From Fusobacterium mortiferum ATCC 9817 (lineage in GTDB: Bacteria > Fusobacteriota > Fusobacteriia > Fusobacteriales > Fusobacteriaceae), in the NCBI RefSeq assembly GCF_000158195.2, contig NZ_GL987994.1:182343-246342 (forward strand): 64,000 nt of DNA, given 5' to 3'. Under the pieces are notes generated by a model, which had not been told where the DNA came from, searched no databases, and was given only the letters and a program-made list of their open reading frames with translations. The position numbers were made by a program, and so were the translations under genes. The stretch's first letter is position 1; each line of letters begins with the position of its first letter. Positions 52,773-61,629 of the stretch are shown here, in pieces.

Positions 52773-53469
52773 AATAAATAAGTACCTTGCTTCTTTAGGT
52801 GTAGGCTCAAGAAGAGAGATAGACAAGCTTATAGAAGAGGGAAAAATAAGAGTAAATGGAGAGGTAATCAGTGCTGGAGTAAAGGTAACTGATAAGGATA
52901 TAATAGAGGTAAAAGGGAAAAAAATCTCTAAAGATATAGAGAAAAAAGTATACTATATGTTAAATAAACCTTTAGAAGTACTTAGCTCTGCAAAAGATGA
53001 TAGAGGAAGAAAAACAGTAGTGGATATAGTAAAATGTAAAGAGAGAATTTTTCCAATAGGAAGATTAGACTATAATACAACAGGACTTATACTACTTACA
53101 AATGATGGAGAGCTTTTTAATAGAGTGATACATCCTCGTTCAGAAGTATATAAGGAGTACTATGTAAAGGTACTTGGAGAGATAAAAGATAGCTCTATAA
53201 AAAAATTAGAAGATGGAGTGGAGTTAGAAGATGGAATTACTCTTCCTGCCTATGTAAAACTTATCTCTAGAGAGAGAGGTAAAAGTGAACTTATGGTATC
53301 TATTAGAGAGGGAAGAAATAGACAGGTAAGAAGAATGTTAGAAGCTGTAAATACTCCTGTACTTGTATTAAGACGTGAGAGAATAGGAAAATTATCTTTA
53401 GGAAAATTAAAGGTAGGAGAGTATAGAGAGCTTACAGAGAGTGAAGTAAAATATTTATACTCATTATAA
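52759..53469 (+). CDS. RsuA/RluB family rRNA pseudouridine synthase
   Basis: A 236-residue enzyme with an N-terminal S4 RNA-binding domain (INKYLASLGVGSRREIDKLI) and the catalytic motif IGRLDYNTTGLILLTNDGEL near residue 96 containing the nucleophilic Asp. The GRNRQVRRMLEAV segment follows near 185. The scpB neighbour favours RluB, which modifies 23S rRNA; RsuA and RluE are alternatives. A repeat lies downstream. Confidence 0.92.
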   Translation: MEEIRINKYLASLGVGSRREIDKLIEEGKIRVNGEVISAGVKVTDKDIIEVKGKKISKDIEKKVYYMLNKPLEVLSSAKDDRGRKTVVDIVKCKERIFPIGRLDYNTTGLILLTNDGELFNRVIHPRSEVYKEYYVKVLGEIKDSSIKKLEDGVELEDGITLPAYVKLISRERGKSELMVSIREGRNRQVRRMLEAVNTPVLVLRRERIGKLSLGKLKVGEYRELTESEVKYLYSL

Positions 53470-53556
53470 AATTATTAGCAAATTTATAAAAGTATGGTAT
53501 AATTAAATGAAATATTTAAGGATAATTCAGAATAACGAAGATTCACTTTTTAACTA

Positions 53557-53722
53557 AGAAAATTCTAAGAATTGTGAAATTTATGGAGAGGAGTTAGATT
53601 AACTCAGCGAAATCGAACGCTAAAAAATGCAATAAGTCAAAGACTTAACCCTTGCATTTTTAGTGAGATAAGCCATAGTTAATCAACTTCTTGGAATATG
53701 GAGCAATTCTTAATTTTCTTTT
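53557..53722. repeat. Palindromic intergenic repeat, copy 5
   Basis: Inverted relative to copies 1 and 2, with the AAAAAATGCAA/TTGCATTTTT central hairpin and both outer stems (AAGAAAATTCTAAGAATTG; CAATTCTTAATTTTCTT). Unlike the other four it lies between genes on the same strand, the pseudouridine synthase and gatC. Confidence 0.9.
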
Positions 53723-53767
53723 ATAAAGAAAGTTATTCTTGAATAGAGAATTAAAGGGAGGAAAAAG

Positions 53768-54058
53768 ATGGCACTAACAAGAGAAGAGGTTTTAAAAATA
53801 GCAAAGCTTGCTAGATTAAAATTTCAACCTGAAGAGATTGAAAAATTCCAAGTGGAATTAAATGATATTCTTGGGTATATTGATATGTTAAATGAAGTAG
53901 AAACTGAAGAGGTATCAGCACTATCACAGGTAAACTCTCACGTAAATAACTTAAGAGATGACAGTGTAAGAGAATCACTTACTGTGGAAGAGGCACTAAA
54001 AAATGCTCCAGATGGAGAAGATGGTGCTATTATAGTTCCAAAAGTTGTAGGAGAGTAG
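53768..54058 (+). CDS. gatC: Asp-tRNA(Asn)/Glu-tRNA(Gln) amidotransferase subunit C
   Basis: A 96-residue subunit that wraps and stabilises GatAB. The signature start REEVLKIAKLARLKF, the middle ELNDILGYIDMLNEVETEEV and the tail APDGEDGAIIVPKVVGE fit GatC over its whole length. AGGGAGG precedes the ATG. It begins the gatCAB operon. Confidence 0.95.
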   Translation: MALTREEVLKIAKLARLKFQPEEIEKFQVELNDILGYIDMLNEVETEEVSALSQVNSHVNNLRDDSVRESLTVEEALKNAPDGEDGAIIVPKVVGE

Positions 54059-54086
54059 AGAAAATATTAAGGAGGAATTTTTCTAT

Positions 54087-55544
54087 ATGAAAAACTTATA
54101 TAAATTAACTGCCTCTGAGATAAGAGAAAAAATCTTAAATAAAGAGGTTAAAGTAGAAGAGTTAGTAAAAGAAACTTTTGAAAGAATAGAAAAAGTAGAG
54201 GGAAAAGTAGGAAGTTTTGTACATTTAAGAAAAGAAAAAGCTCTTGAAGAAGCTAGAATATTAGATGAGAAAATAGCTAGAGGAGAAAAAGTAGGAGCAT
54301 TGGCTGGAGTACCTGTGGCTATAAAAGATAATATGGTATCAAAGGGAGATATCACTACTGCTTGTTCAAAAATATTGGGAAACTATGAAGGAATCTATGA
54401 TGCAACTGCTGTAAAAAAACTAAAAGAGGCAGATGCTATAATAATTGGAATTACTAATATGGATGAGTTTGCTATGGGAAGTACAACAAAGACATCTTTC
54501 CACCATTTAACTAAAAATCCTTGGGATGCTACAAGAGTTCCTGGAGGAAGTAGTGGAGGAGCAGCAGCTTCAATAGCCGCTCAAGAGGTATACATATCTT
54601 TAGGTTCAGATACAGGAGGAAGTATTAGACAACCAGCTTCATTCTGTGGAGTAGTAGGAATGAAACCTACATATGGAAGAGTATCAAGATATGGACTTAT
54701 TGCCTTTGCTTCATCTCTTGATCAAATAGGACCTATGGCTAAATCAGTAGAAGATATTGCTCTAACTATGAATGTAATAGCTGGGGCAGATGACTATGAT
54801 GCTACTGTTGTAAATTGTGAAGTACCTGATTATACAAAATTTTTAAATCAAGATATAAGAGGAATGAAAATAGGAGTACCTAAGGAGTACTTTATAGATG
54901 GAATAAATCCAGAAGTAAGACAAATAATGGAAGATGCAATAGAGAAATTTATCACTTTGGGAGCTGAGATAGTAGAGATATCTCTACCACATACAAAATA
55001 TGCTGTACCTACTTACTATGTAATAGCTCCAGCAGAAGCAAGTTCTAACCTTGCTAGATTTGATGGTGTAAGATATGGATATAGAAGTAAAAATATCCAA
55101 AACATCAATGACCTATACGTAAACTCAAGAAGCGAAGGATTTGGAGATGAAGTAAAAAGAAGAATAATGATAGGAACTTATGTTTTAAGTGCTGGTTTCT
55201 ATGATGCATACTTTAAGAAAGCTCAAAAGGTAAGAGCTAAAATAAAAGAGGATTTTGATAGAGCATTTGAAAATGTAGATGTAATATTTACTCCAGTATC
55301 TCCAAGTACAGCTTTTAGATTAGATGATAAAAAGACTCCAATAGAGTTATATTTAGAAGATATTTTTACAATCTCTGCTAACCTTGCTGGTATACCTGGA
55401 ATCTCTATTCCAGCTGGAAAAGCACAAGGATTACCAGTAGGTATTCAACTACTAGGAAAACCTTTTGGAGAGGGAGATTTAATTAAAGCTGGTTCAGCTT
55501 TTGAAAAAGTAAGAGGAGAATGGGAGCTTCCTGAATTAGACTAG
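54087..55544 (+). CDS. gatA: Amidotransferase subunit A (amidase)
   Basis: A 485-residue amidase-signature enzyme that releases ammonia from glutamine. The Ser-cisSer-Lys triad regions are PVAIKDNM near residue 77, RVPGGSSGGAAASIAA near 150 and SLGSDTGGSIRQPASFCG near 171. Together with GatB it amidates misacylated Glu-tRNA(Gln) or Asp-tRNA(Asn). It lies 28 bp after gatC. Confidence 0.97.
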   Translation: MKNLYKLTASEIREKILNKEVKVEELVKETFERIEKVEGKVGSFVHLRKEKALEEARILDEKIARGEKVGALAGVPVAIKDNMVSKGDITTACSKILGNYEGIYDATAVKKLKEADAIIIGITNMDEFAMGSTTKTSFHHLTKNPWDATRVPGGSSGGAAASIAAQEVYISLGSDTGGSIRQPASFCGVVGMKPTYGRVSRYGLIAFASSLDQIGPMAKSVEDIALTMNVIAGADDYDATVVNCEVPDYTKFLNQDIRGMKIGVPKEYFIDGINPEVRQIMEDAIEKFITLGAEIVEISLPHTKYAVPTYYVIAPAEASSNLARFDGVRYGYRSKNIQNINDLYVNSRSEGFGDEVKRRIMIGTYVLSAGFYDAYFKKAQKVRAKIKEDFDRAFENVDVIFTPVSPSTAFRLDDKKTPIELYLEDIFTISANLAGIPGISIPAGKAQGLPVGIQLLGKPFGEGDLIKAGSAFEKVRGEWELPELD

Positions 55545-55562
55545 GAGAAAAGGAGAAAAGAT

Positions 55563-57005
55563 ATGAGAGAATGGGAATCAGTAATCGGGCTTGAGGTCCA
55601 CCTACAATTAAAAACTGGAACAAAGGTTTGGTGTGGTTGTAGTGCTGACTATGACAATGCTGAAGCAAATACACATACTTGTCCTATCTGTTTAGGACAC
55701 CCAGGGGCATTGCCAAAACTAAATAAAAAAGTAGTAGAGTATGCAGTAAAAGCTGGACTTGCTCTTAATTGTAAAATAAATAATGAGAGTAGTTTTGATA
55801 GAAAAAACTATTTCTATCCAGATACTCCAAAGAACTATCAAATTACTCAATTTGATAACTCTTATGCTGGAAAAGGATATCTAGAGTTTAAATTAAATTC
55901 TGGAAGAATGGTAAAAGTAGGAATTACAAAATTACAAATAGAGGAAGATGCTGCAAAATCTATACATGCTGAGCATGAGTCACTAATAAATTTCAATAGA
56001 GCATCTATACCATTAATAGAGATAATATCAGAGCCAGATATGAGAAGTTCTGAAGAGGCTTATGAGTATCTTAATACTTTAAAGAGTGTAATAAAATATA
56101 CTGGTATCAGTGATGTATCAATGGAATTAGGTTCACTTAGATGTGATGCTAATATATCTGTAATGGAAAAAGGATCAAAAGTTTTTGGAACAAGAGTAGA
56201 GGTAAAAAATCTAAACTCATTTAAAGCTGTTGCTAGAGCTATTGATTATGAAATAAGTAGACAGATAGAAACTATTGAGAATGGTGGAAAAATAGACCAA
56301 GAAACAAGACTTTGGGACGAAGAAACTCAAACTACAAAGGTAATGAGAAGTAAAGAGGAGGCTATGGACTACAGATATTTCCCAGAGCCAGACTTATTAA
56401 AACTTGTTATCACAGATGAAGAGATAGAAGCTATTAGACAAACTATGCCAGAATCTAAAGTTGAAAAGTTAGCTAGATTTATAAATGACTATGGATTACC
56501 TGAATATGATGCTAATATTCTATGTGAAGATATAGAGTTAGCTGATTATTTTGAGAAAGTTGCTAAAACTTCTGGAAATGGAAAACTAAGTGCTAACTGG
56601 ATAATGACAGATGTTATGAGAATATTAAAAGAGAAAAATATAGATATAGAAAAATTCTCTATATCTGCTGAGCATCTAGGAGAGATAATAGCTCTTATAG
56701 AGAAAGGAACTATCTCTACTAAGATAGCTAAGGAGTTATTTGAGATAAAACTTACTGATGAGAGAGCTCCTGAAGTAATTGTAAAAGAAAAAGGAATGGT
56801 GCAAGTAGCAGATACTGGTGCTATTGAAGCTATGGTAGATGAGGTAATAGCTAATAATCCTAAGATGGTAGAGGATTATAAAAACTCTGACGAAGGAAGA
56901 AAGCCAAGAGTAATTAAAGGGCTAATAGGGCAAGTAATGAAACTTTCTAAAGGAAAGGCAAATCCTACTTTAGTTACAGAGATAATGACTAAAAAATTAT
57001 CTTAA
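55563..57005 (+). CDS. gatB: Amidotransferase subunit B
   Basis: A 480-residue subunit that phosphorylates the misacylated tRNA. The start WESVIGLEVHLQLKTGTKVWCGC, the zinc-type cysteines in HTCPICLGHPGALP, and EIISEPDMRSSEEAYEYL are characteristic (start pieces shown), and a C-terminal YqeY-like helical tail completes the protein. It ends the gatCAB operon; the genome therefore depends on transamidation for Gln- or Asn-tRNA. Confidence 0.97.
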   Translation: MREWESVIGLEVHLQLKTGTKVWCGCSADYDNAEANTHTCPICLGHPGALPKLNKKVVEYAVKAGLALNCKINNESSFDRKNYFYPDTPKNYQITQFDNSYAGKGYLEFKLNSGRMVKVGITKLQIEEDAAKSIHAEHESLINFNRASIPLIEIISEPDMRSSEEAYEYLNTLKSVIKYTGISDVSMELGSLRCDANISVMEKGSKVFGTRVEVKNLNSFKAVARAIDYEISRQIETIENGGKIDQETRLWDEETQTTKVMRSKEEAMDYRYFPEPDLLKLVITDEEIEAIRQTMPESKVEKLARFINDYGLPEYDANILCEDIELADYFEKVAKTSGNGKLSANWIMTDVMRILKEKNIDIEKFSISAEHLGEIIALIEKGTISTKIAKELFEIKLTDERAPEVIVKEKGMVQVADTGAIEAMVDEVIANNPKMVEDYKNSDEGRKPRVIKGLIGQVMKLSKGKANPTLVTEIMTKKLS

Positions 57006-57106
57006 GAATATTAATAGTTTTGAGTTATTAAGTGGAGACTATTTACTTTCTAGGAATATATTGTATAATATATTAAGAAATAAAACTAGAGAAGGAGGTA
57101 GTTTCT

Positions 57107-57310
57107 ATGAAGAAGACATTAATAGTTTTGGGAATTTTAGTAGCATTGTTAGGAATAACTGCATGTACACGTACTGAGAAAAATGTAGCAACAGGAGCAG
57201 CTGTTGGAGCTGTTGCTGGACATGTTATTGGTGGCAGTGGTACAAGTACTGTAATTGGAGCTGGTTTAGGAGCTGGAGTTGGGGCTATAATGTCTGAAAA
57301 AGATAAATAG
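57107..57310 (+). CDS. Glycine-zipper lipoprotein
   Basis: A 67-residue lipoprotein with signal LVALLGITAC. The mature part is a glycine zipper: GAAVGAVAGHVIGGSG then GAGLGAGVGAIMSEKDK. Short OsmB/SlyB-like proteins of this type sit in the outer membrane and support envelope integrity. TATAAT lies about 35 bases upstream, and AAGGAGG precedes the ATG. It is transcribed alone and ends at a terminator. Confidence 0.85.
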   Translation: MKKTLIVLGILVALLGITACTRTEKNVATGAAVGAVAGHVIGGSGTSTVIGAGLGAGVGAIMSEKDK

Positions 57311-57335
57311 CTACCCTATATAATATAACAAATAA

Positions 57336-57382
57336 AAAGAACTACACTTTTTATCTAGATTAAGATAAAAGGTGTAGTTTTT
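57336..57382. terminator. Bidirectional terminator
   Basis: ACTACACTTTTTATCT (57341-57356) pairs with AGATAAAAGGTGTAGT (57363-57378) with one G-U type mismatch. T-rich flanks lie on both sides. On the minus strand it starts 9 bases after the small membrane-protein stop. Confidence 0.82.
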
Positions 57383-57390
57383 ATATTGTT

Positions 57391-57591
57391 TTAAAAAAAT
57401 CTTGGGAAATGATGAAAATGTAATCTGTGTAAAAATGGTAGTGGAATATGGAAAAAATGTTCTACTAAATAAAGTATTATTATGATAATTAGTATAATCC
57501 AAAGGATGTTACTATTTGAGGTGGAATTTTCACATGAACATTTTTTTCTAAAAAGAATAAAGAATAATAATATGATAATAAGTAAAAGCAT
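57391..57591 (-). CDS. Small two-helix membrane protein with His-rich tail
   Basis: A 66-residue protein with two hydrophobic helices (about 2-14 and 29-43) joined by a polar loop with a CSC motif, and a C-terminal tail with six histidines in about 22 residues (for example HRLHFHHFPRFF). AAAGGAGG is placed 8 bases before the ATG, inside the end of the upstream gene, and a terminator follows 9 bases after the stop. Both support a genuine gene. No family is recognised; metal binding is a guess. Confidence 0.6.
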   Translation of the reverse strand: MLLLIIILLFFILFRKKCSCENSTSNSNILWIILIIIIILYLVEHFFHIPLPFLHRLHFHHFPRFF

Positions 57592-57969
57592 TTATTTTTC
57601 CTCCTTTTCTGAATAAGAGCTAATAAGTTCATTTATATTTTTATTTAATTCTAAAGCTTTTTCTGTATAACGTTTTGGATATTTAATTATATTTATATTA
57701 AGGTTTTTCACTAATTTTTCTTTTTCTCTTATTGCTTCATTCAATTTAGTTTCTAAATTTTGTTTTTCTTTTTCATTTTTAGAATCATTAATTTTCTGCT
57801 CTAAACTAGTGATAGTAAAATCCAAATCCTTCATAAGATTATTAAAAATATCTTGTTGTTCCTCTTTTAAAAATGTTTTTAAATATTTATAATTTGGAGT
57901 ATCTAAGTAATCTCCAAATGATAAAATAGAATTAATAGATAAAATAGTAATTAAAAATAATTTTTTCAT
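57592..57969 (-). CDS. Small secreted helical protein
   Basis: A 125-residue protein with signal peptide MKKLFLITILSINSILSFG and a lysine/glutamate-rich helical mature part likely to form a coiled coil (for example LEQKINDSKNEKEKQNLETK). The length and helical make-up recall periplasmic chaperones such as Spy/CpxP, but their LTxxQ motifs are not seen. GAAGGGA precedes the ATG. The next small membrane-protein gene starts directly after its stop, so the pair is one operon. It is divergent from the porin. Confidence 0.7.
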   Translation of the reverse strand: MKKLFLITILSINSILSFGDYLDTPNYKYLKTFLKEEQQDIFNNLMKDLDFTITSLEQKINDSKNEKEKQNLETKLNEAIREKEKLVKNLNINIIKYPKRYTEKALELNKNINELISSYSEKEEK

Positions 57970-58312
57970 GTTTTTTCCCTTCTGTATTTATTATAAGAAA
58001 AGGATACTATTTTATTGTGTCCTAAGTATGTCAGAAAAAATATAGAAATTTTATTATGAAAAAGATGATGAAATTATGAAATTAAAAAGTTGGAAAAAAC
58101 AAAAAAATACAAGTTAATTACATAAAAATATCAATACTAGGGTATATACTACAATCATAGAAAAAGGTTATAAGTGTGCTAATCCTTATAATAATTATCT
58201 TAACCAAAATCCACAAGATGATAATCTATATTCTCCCAAAATTAAGGTTATCATCTTCAATGTCAATAACTGTTTAGCAGTTTATTATAAATAAATACTA
58301 GGGGGTATTTTT
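57970..58312 (+). promoter_or_regulatory. Long AT-rich leader region of the porin gene with hairpin
   Basis: A 343-bp stretch without a gene. A TATACT box lies near 58143-58150. A perfect 10-bp inverted repeat, AAGATGATAA (58215-58224) with TTATCATCTT (58248-58257), would form a stem in the mRNA leader. A smaller AACTG/CAGTT stem follows near 58267. AGGGGG precedes the ATG. Structured leaders suit post-transcriptional control of an abundant porin. No T-tract follows the hairpin, so it is not a terminator. Confidence 0.5.
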
Positions 58313-59416
58313 ATGAAAAAATCAATGTTATTAGTAGGTGCATTTTTAGCAGTTGCAGCTATGGCACAAGCAAAAGAAGTTGTACCAGCTCCAGTAGTAG
58401 TAGAAGAAGCTCCAGTACAAATTGTAGAAAAAGAAGTTATTGTCTATAGAGACAAAGAAGAAGGATTCAGACCTAATGGTTATGTAGATTTACAATACAG
58501 ATACTATGGAGATACTGAAGGAAACGAAAGAACAGCTCCAACTACAGATGCTTGGAATAAAAATAATAAATATTCAAGAATTCAATTCCAAGGTAATATC
58601 AATATGACTGAAAAACAAAATTTAGAATGGAGAATTAGAGGATATAATACGCTAGATGAAAATAAGGAAGAAGGAGATACTAAATATCAAAATAATACTG
58701 AAACAAGATTAAGATATTTCTATGATCATGGATATTTAGGAGATTCTAAAGTTGATTTAACATCAAGAGTACACTATCAAAATAATGCTGATGATACTAA
58801 TCAAAATGTAGAGTATCAAGCAAGATTTGATTTTGCTGATTATATGTTTAACAATGATATGTTCAAAACTGATTACTTTGTAGTAGCTCCAAAAGTAGGA
58901 TATACTTGGTCTGATGATAACAGTTCTGACTATTCAAATCAAGTAGGATTTGATGTATATACTTGGCATACATTACCATGGGGATTCTCAACAGAGTTTA
59001 ACTTATACTTTACTCAAAACTTCTATGGACAAGATCAAGCTTTTAATAATGGAAATGATATGGAGGATAAAAACTTTACAATAGATATGGAATTCTATAT
59101 CTATAATACAACTAATCTTTATACAAATGGAAACTTCTCTCTAGACTTTGGATTTGAAGGAGGTTATGATCCTTATACTTGGTCTCAAGAGAAAAAATTT
59201 GGATCAGCTGATGGAGATAATTTAGGAACAGATGATAGTAAATATTCTCTATATGCATTACCATATCTTCAAGCTAACTATGCTGTAACAGAAAATATGA
59301 CTGTATATGCAGCAGCTGGAGCAGAGTATAGAGACTGGACAGTTGATAATGGACACTCAGCATCTAACTGGAGATGGCAACCAACTGCTTGGGCAGGATT
59401 CAAAACAACATTTTAA
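58313..59416 (+). CDS. Major outer-membrane porin, FomA-like
   Basis: A 367-residue outer-membrane beta-barrel. Signal peptide MKKSMLLVGAFLAVAAMAQA is followed by a proline/valine/glutamate-rich linker (VVPAPVVVEEAPVQIVEKEV), then GFRPNGYVDLQYRYYG and alternating barrel strands with aromatic girdles, ending in WAGFKTTF with the C-terminal Phe needed for BAM insertion. It closely resembles the fusobacterial FomA family of voltage-dependent porins and adhesins. The codons look adapted for high expression. It is monocistronic with a strong terminator. Confidence 0.88.
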   Translation: MKKSMLLVGAFLAVAAMAQAKEVVPAPVVVEEAPVQIVEKEVIVYRDKEEGFRPNGYVDLQYRYYGDTEGNERTAPTTDAWNKNNKYSRIQFQGNINMTEKQNLEWRIRGYNTLDENKEEGDTKYQNNTETRLRYFYDHGYLGDSKVDLTSRVHYQNNADDTNQNVEYQARFDFADYMFNNDMFKTDYFVVAPKVGYTWSDDNSSDYSNQVGFDVYTWHTLPWGFSTEFNLYFTQNFYGQDQAFNNGNDMEDKNFTIDMEFYIYNTTNLYTNGNFSLDFGFEGGYDPYTWSQEKKFGSADGDNLGTDDSKYSLYALPYLQANYAVTENMTVYAAAGAEYRDWTVDNGHSASNWRWQPTAWAGFKTTF

Positions 59417-59458
59417 TAATTGGTAGTAAGAATGATTAATTTATAAAACTTATCTTTA

Positions 59459-59494
59459 AAAAGAGTCCTAACAATTTTGTTAGGGCTCTTTTTC
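59459..59494 (+). terminator. Porin gene terminator
   Basis: AAAGAGTCCTAACA pairs with TGTTAGGGCTCTTT (one G-U pair) around an ATTT loop, followed by a T-tract. Confidence 0.9.
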
Positions 59495-59638
59495 TATATA
59501 TTTTCAATTTAAAAATATGTTATTTATGTGGTGGATAATATTAAATAATTAGAATAAAAAGACAGAATTACTTCATAAAAATAATAATATTTTGGGATAG
59601 AATTAAAACATATAGAATAGATATAGGAGGTAATTTTT

Positions 59639-59956
59639 ATGAAAAAGAGTATATTATTAGTAGGAGTACTATTATCAGCTATGGCATATGCAAGCAGTGA
59701 TACAATAGTTCCAATAGAGGTAGAAAGAAATATAAATAAATTCTATCAAGATTCTGATTTTTCACAAAGAAATCAATATGCAAATATGCAAAGAAAGGCT
59801 TATATAGAGATGGTGGATTATATAAATAACTCTGATATTCCAACAGAGGAGAAAGAGGGAATATTAAGAAATGTAGAAAGTATGTATCCAAATAACTATG
59901 TAATGCAAAAGGTAGAGGCTAAAAGTAGAGTAGATCATGTTAAAAGTTTAATGTAA
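59639..59956 (+). CDS. Small secreted protein of unknown function
   Basis: A 105-residue exported protein. The signal peptide MKKSILLVGVLLSAMAYA closely resembles that of the porin gene just upstream. The mature part is helical and polar, with NQYANMQRKAYIEMVDYI and EKEGILRNVESMYP, and no cysteine. No family is recognised. AGGAGG lies 8 bases before the ATG. It is transcribed alone, between two terminators, in an envelope-gene region. Confidence 0.72.
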   Translation: MKKSILLVGVLLSAMAYASSDTIVPIEVERNINKFYQDSDFSQRNQYANMQRKAYIEMVDYINNSDIPTEEKEGILRNVESMYPNNYVMQKVEAKSRVDHVKSLM

Positions 59957-59975
59957 GAGTAAAAAAATTAAACTA

Positions 59976-60012
59976 AAAGAGCACTTATCTTTATGAGAAG
60001 TGCTCTTTTTAT
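59976..60012. terminator. Bidirectional terminator
   Basis: AAAAGAGCACTT (59976-59987) pairs with AAGTGCTCTTTT (59999-60010), between the convergent small secreted protein and ion channel genes. Confidence 0.88.
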
Positions 60013-60026
60013 ATGTATATAAAAAA

Positions 60027-60764
60027 TTATCTATTTTTAAAGTAAAAAATACCAGAGCCTATGACTAATCCAAGGATAACATTAGTTAAAATCATTCCAG
60101 TAATAACTTCTATCATAACAAGAAATTGTCCAATGGTAGTAAGAGGATATATATCTCCATAGCCAATAGTTGTAATAGTAATAAAGCTAAAGTATATGTG
60201 TCTAAAGTAAAATTCAAACTCTTCTAATGTTTTAGGAATATTATTAAAAGCTATATCATCACTGAAAAAACTTATAATGGTGTAAACTAAACCAAAACTT
60301 ATAGCAAGAGTAATATACGTAGTGATAATGATAGTAATATCATTGGGAACAATCTGCCTTTTTCTTTTAAAAAAGTCAGTAAAAACATATTTTAGTAACA
60401 TTATATGTGAAGTTATTAAAAGTAATACGTTTATAAAAGATAGAAAGTAAAAAAAATATTTTAACTCTTTGTCTATTTCAGAAAGTTCTAAAAAAATATC
60501 TACAATAGGTACAATAAGGAGATAATATAGGATAAGGCAACTAGATTTTAAAGGACCATCTTTAAACAGAAAGTTTTTTTGCTTTAAAAATATAATAGGT
60601 AAAATTCCTAAAAATACCTTTATACTACTTGAAAATAGTATAGAGATAGTTATTTTTATATCATTGAACCAAAGTGCTAATATGGAAAAAAGAATAGATA
60701 ATAAAAAAGCATGTGTAGATATTTTAAAAAAATAGTTTAATTGAACTTGTTTGTATAGCTTCAT
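60027..60764 (-). CDS. Potassium channel family protein
   Basis: A 245-residue membrane protein with four to five N-terminal hydrophobic helices and a C-terminal pore module. The K+ selectivity filter TTIGYGD is near residue 200 in TITTIGYGDIYPLTTIG, flanked by a pore helix and a last helix (IEVITGMILTNVILGLVIG). There is no cytosolic RCK domain, so gating is not by ligand. It resembles Ion_trans_2 voltage-type channels without an arginine-rich sensor. The ATG follows AAAAGGGG. Confidence 0.88.
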   Translation of the reverse strand: MKLYKQVQLNYFFKISTHAFLLSILFSILALWFNDIKITISILFSSSIKVFLGILPIIFLKQKNFLFKDGPLKSSCLILYYLLIVPIVDIFLELSEIDKELKYFFYFLSFINVLLLITSHIMLLKYVFTDFFKRKRQIVPNDITIIITTYITLAISFGLVYTIISFFSDDIAFNNIPKTLEEFEFYFRHIYFSFITITTIGYGDIYPLTTIGQFLVMIEVITGMILTNVILGLVIGSGIFYFKNR

Positions 60765-60959
60765 AATAAATTCCCCTTTTATTTTTTATATAATTTATTA
60801 TAACATATGAAGGGAAAAAAGAATAAAAAATGTTGAAAGACTGGACAAGTTAAGTGTAATAAAATATAATATTCATATCAATAGTTATTCATATTTTGTT
60901 CACATTCATCATATATACTAAGTCGTGAATAAAGAAATTAAGGTTTGGAGGGGTTTTAT

Positions 60960-61616
60960 ATGAAGAGAATACTAATTGTTGATGATGAAGAGCAGATAAG
61001 AAACATTTTGAGAATGTATCTAGTAAAAGAGGGATATGAAGTAAGTGAAGCAGAGGATGGAGAAAAGGGATTAAAACTTTTTTATGAAAAACCTTTTGAC
61101 TTGGTAATACTAGATGTAATGTTACCTAAAAAAGATGGATGGAGTATTTTAAGAGAGATAAAAAAATATACAGAGACACCAGTTATTATGTTGACAGCTA
61201 GAGATGATAGTGAAGATGAAGTATTTGGGTTTGAAATGGGAGCTGATGACTACATTACTAAGCCATTTAATAATAAGGTATTATTAGCTAGAGTAAAGTC
61301 TTTATTAAGAAAGACTAATAATATGGTGGAATCTATAATAGAGATAGGAGATTTAGTAATAAATGATACTTCACATAGTGTTAGTAATTCAAAAGGTGAA
61401 ATAGAACTAGCACCAAAAGAGTATGATTTATTAGTATATCTTATAAAAAATAATAAGATAGCATTGAGTAGAGAAAAACTTTTAAATGAAGTGTGGGGAT
61501 ATGATTTCCTTGGAGATGATAGGACAATAGATACTCATATAAAAAATCTTAGAAAAAAAATTGGAAAAAATGCTATAAAAACAATTAGAGGAATAGGATA
61601 TAAATTAGATTTATAG
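60960..61616 (+). CDS. OmpR/PhoB family response regulator
   Basis: A 218-residue two-component regulator. The receiver domain has the acidic pair VDDEEQ, the phospho-acceptor Asp near residue 51 in VILDVMLPKKDGW, the MLTAR switch and KPF lysine. The C-terminal winged helix (LAPKEYDLLVYLIKNN, DDRTIDTHIKNLRKKIG) binds DNA. ATG 60960 has TGGAGGGG 6 bases upstream. It is cotranscribed with the histidine kinase 13 bp downstream. Confidence 0.94.
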   Translation: MKRILIVDDEEQIRNILRMYLVKEGYEVSEAEDGEKGLKLFYEKPFDLVILDVMLPKKDGWSILREIKKYTETPVIMLTARDDSEDEVFGFEMGADDYITKPFNNKVLLARVKSLLRKTNNMVESIIEIGDLVINDTSHSVSNSKGEIELAPKEYDLLVYLIKNNKIALSREKLLNEVWGYDFLGDDRTIDTHIKNLRKKIGKNAIKTIRGIGYKLDL

Positions 61617-61629
61617 TGAGGTTATATTG

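Noticed and set aside
60872-60919. TTCATAT/TTCATAT/TTCACAT direct repeats as response-regulator boxes
   Set aside because: Starts at 60872, 60888 and 60899 are unevenly spaced (16 and 11 bases), and such words are common in AT-rich DNA. Too weak to call.
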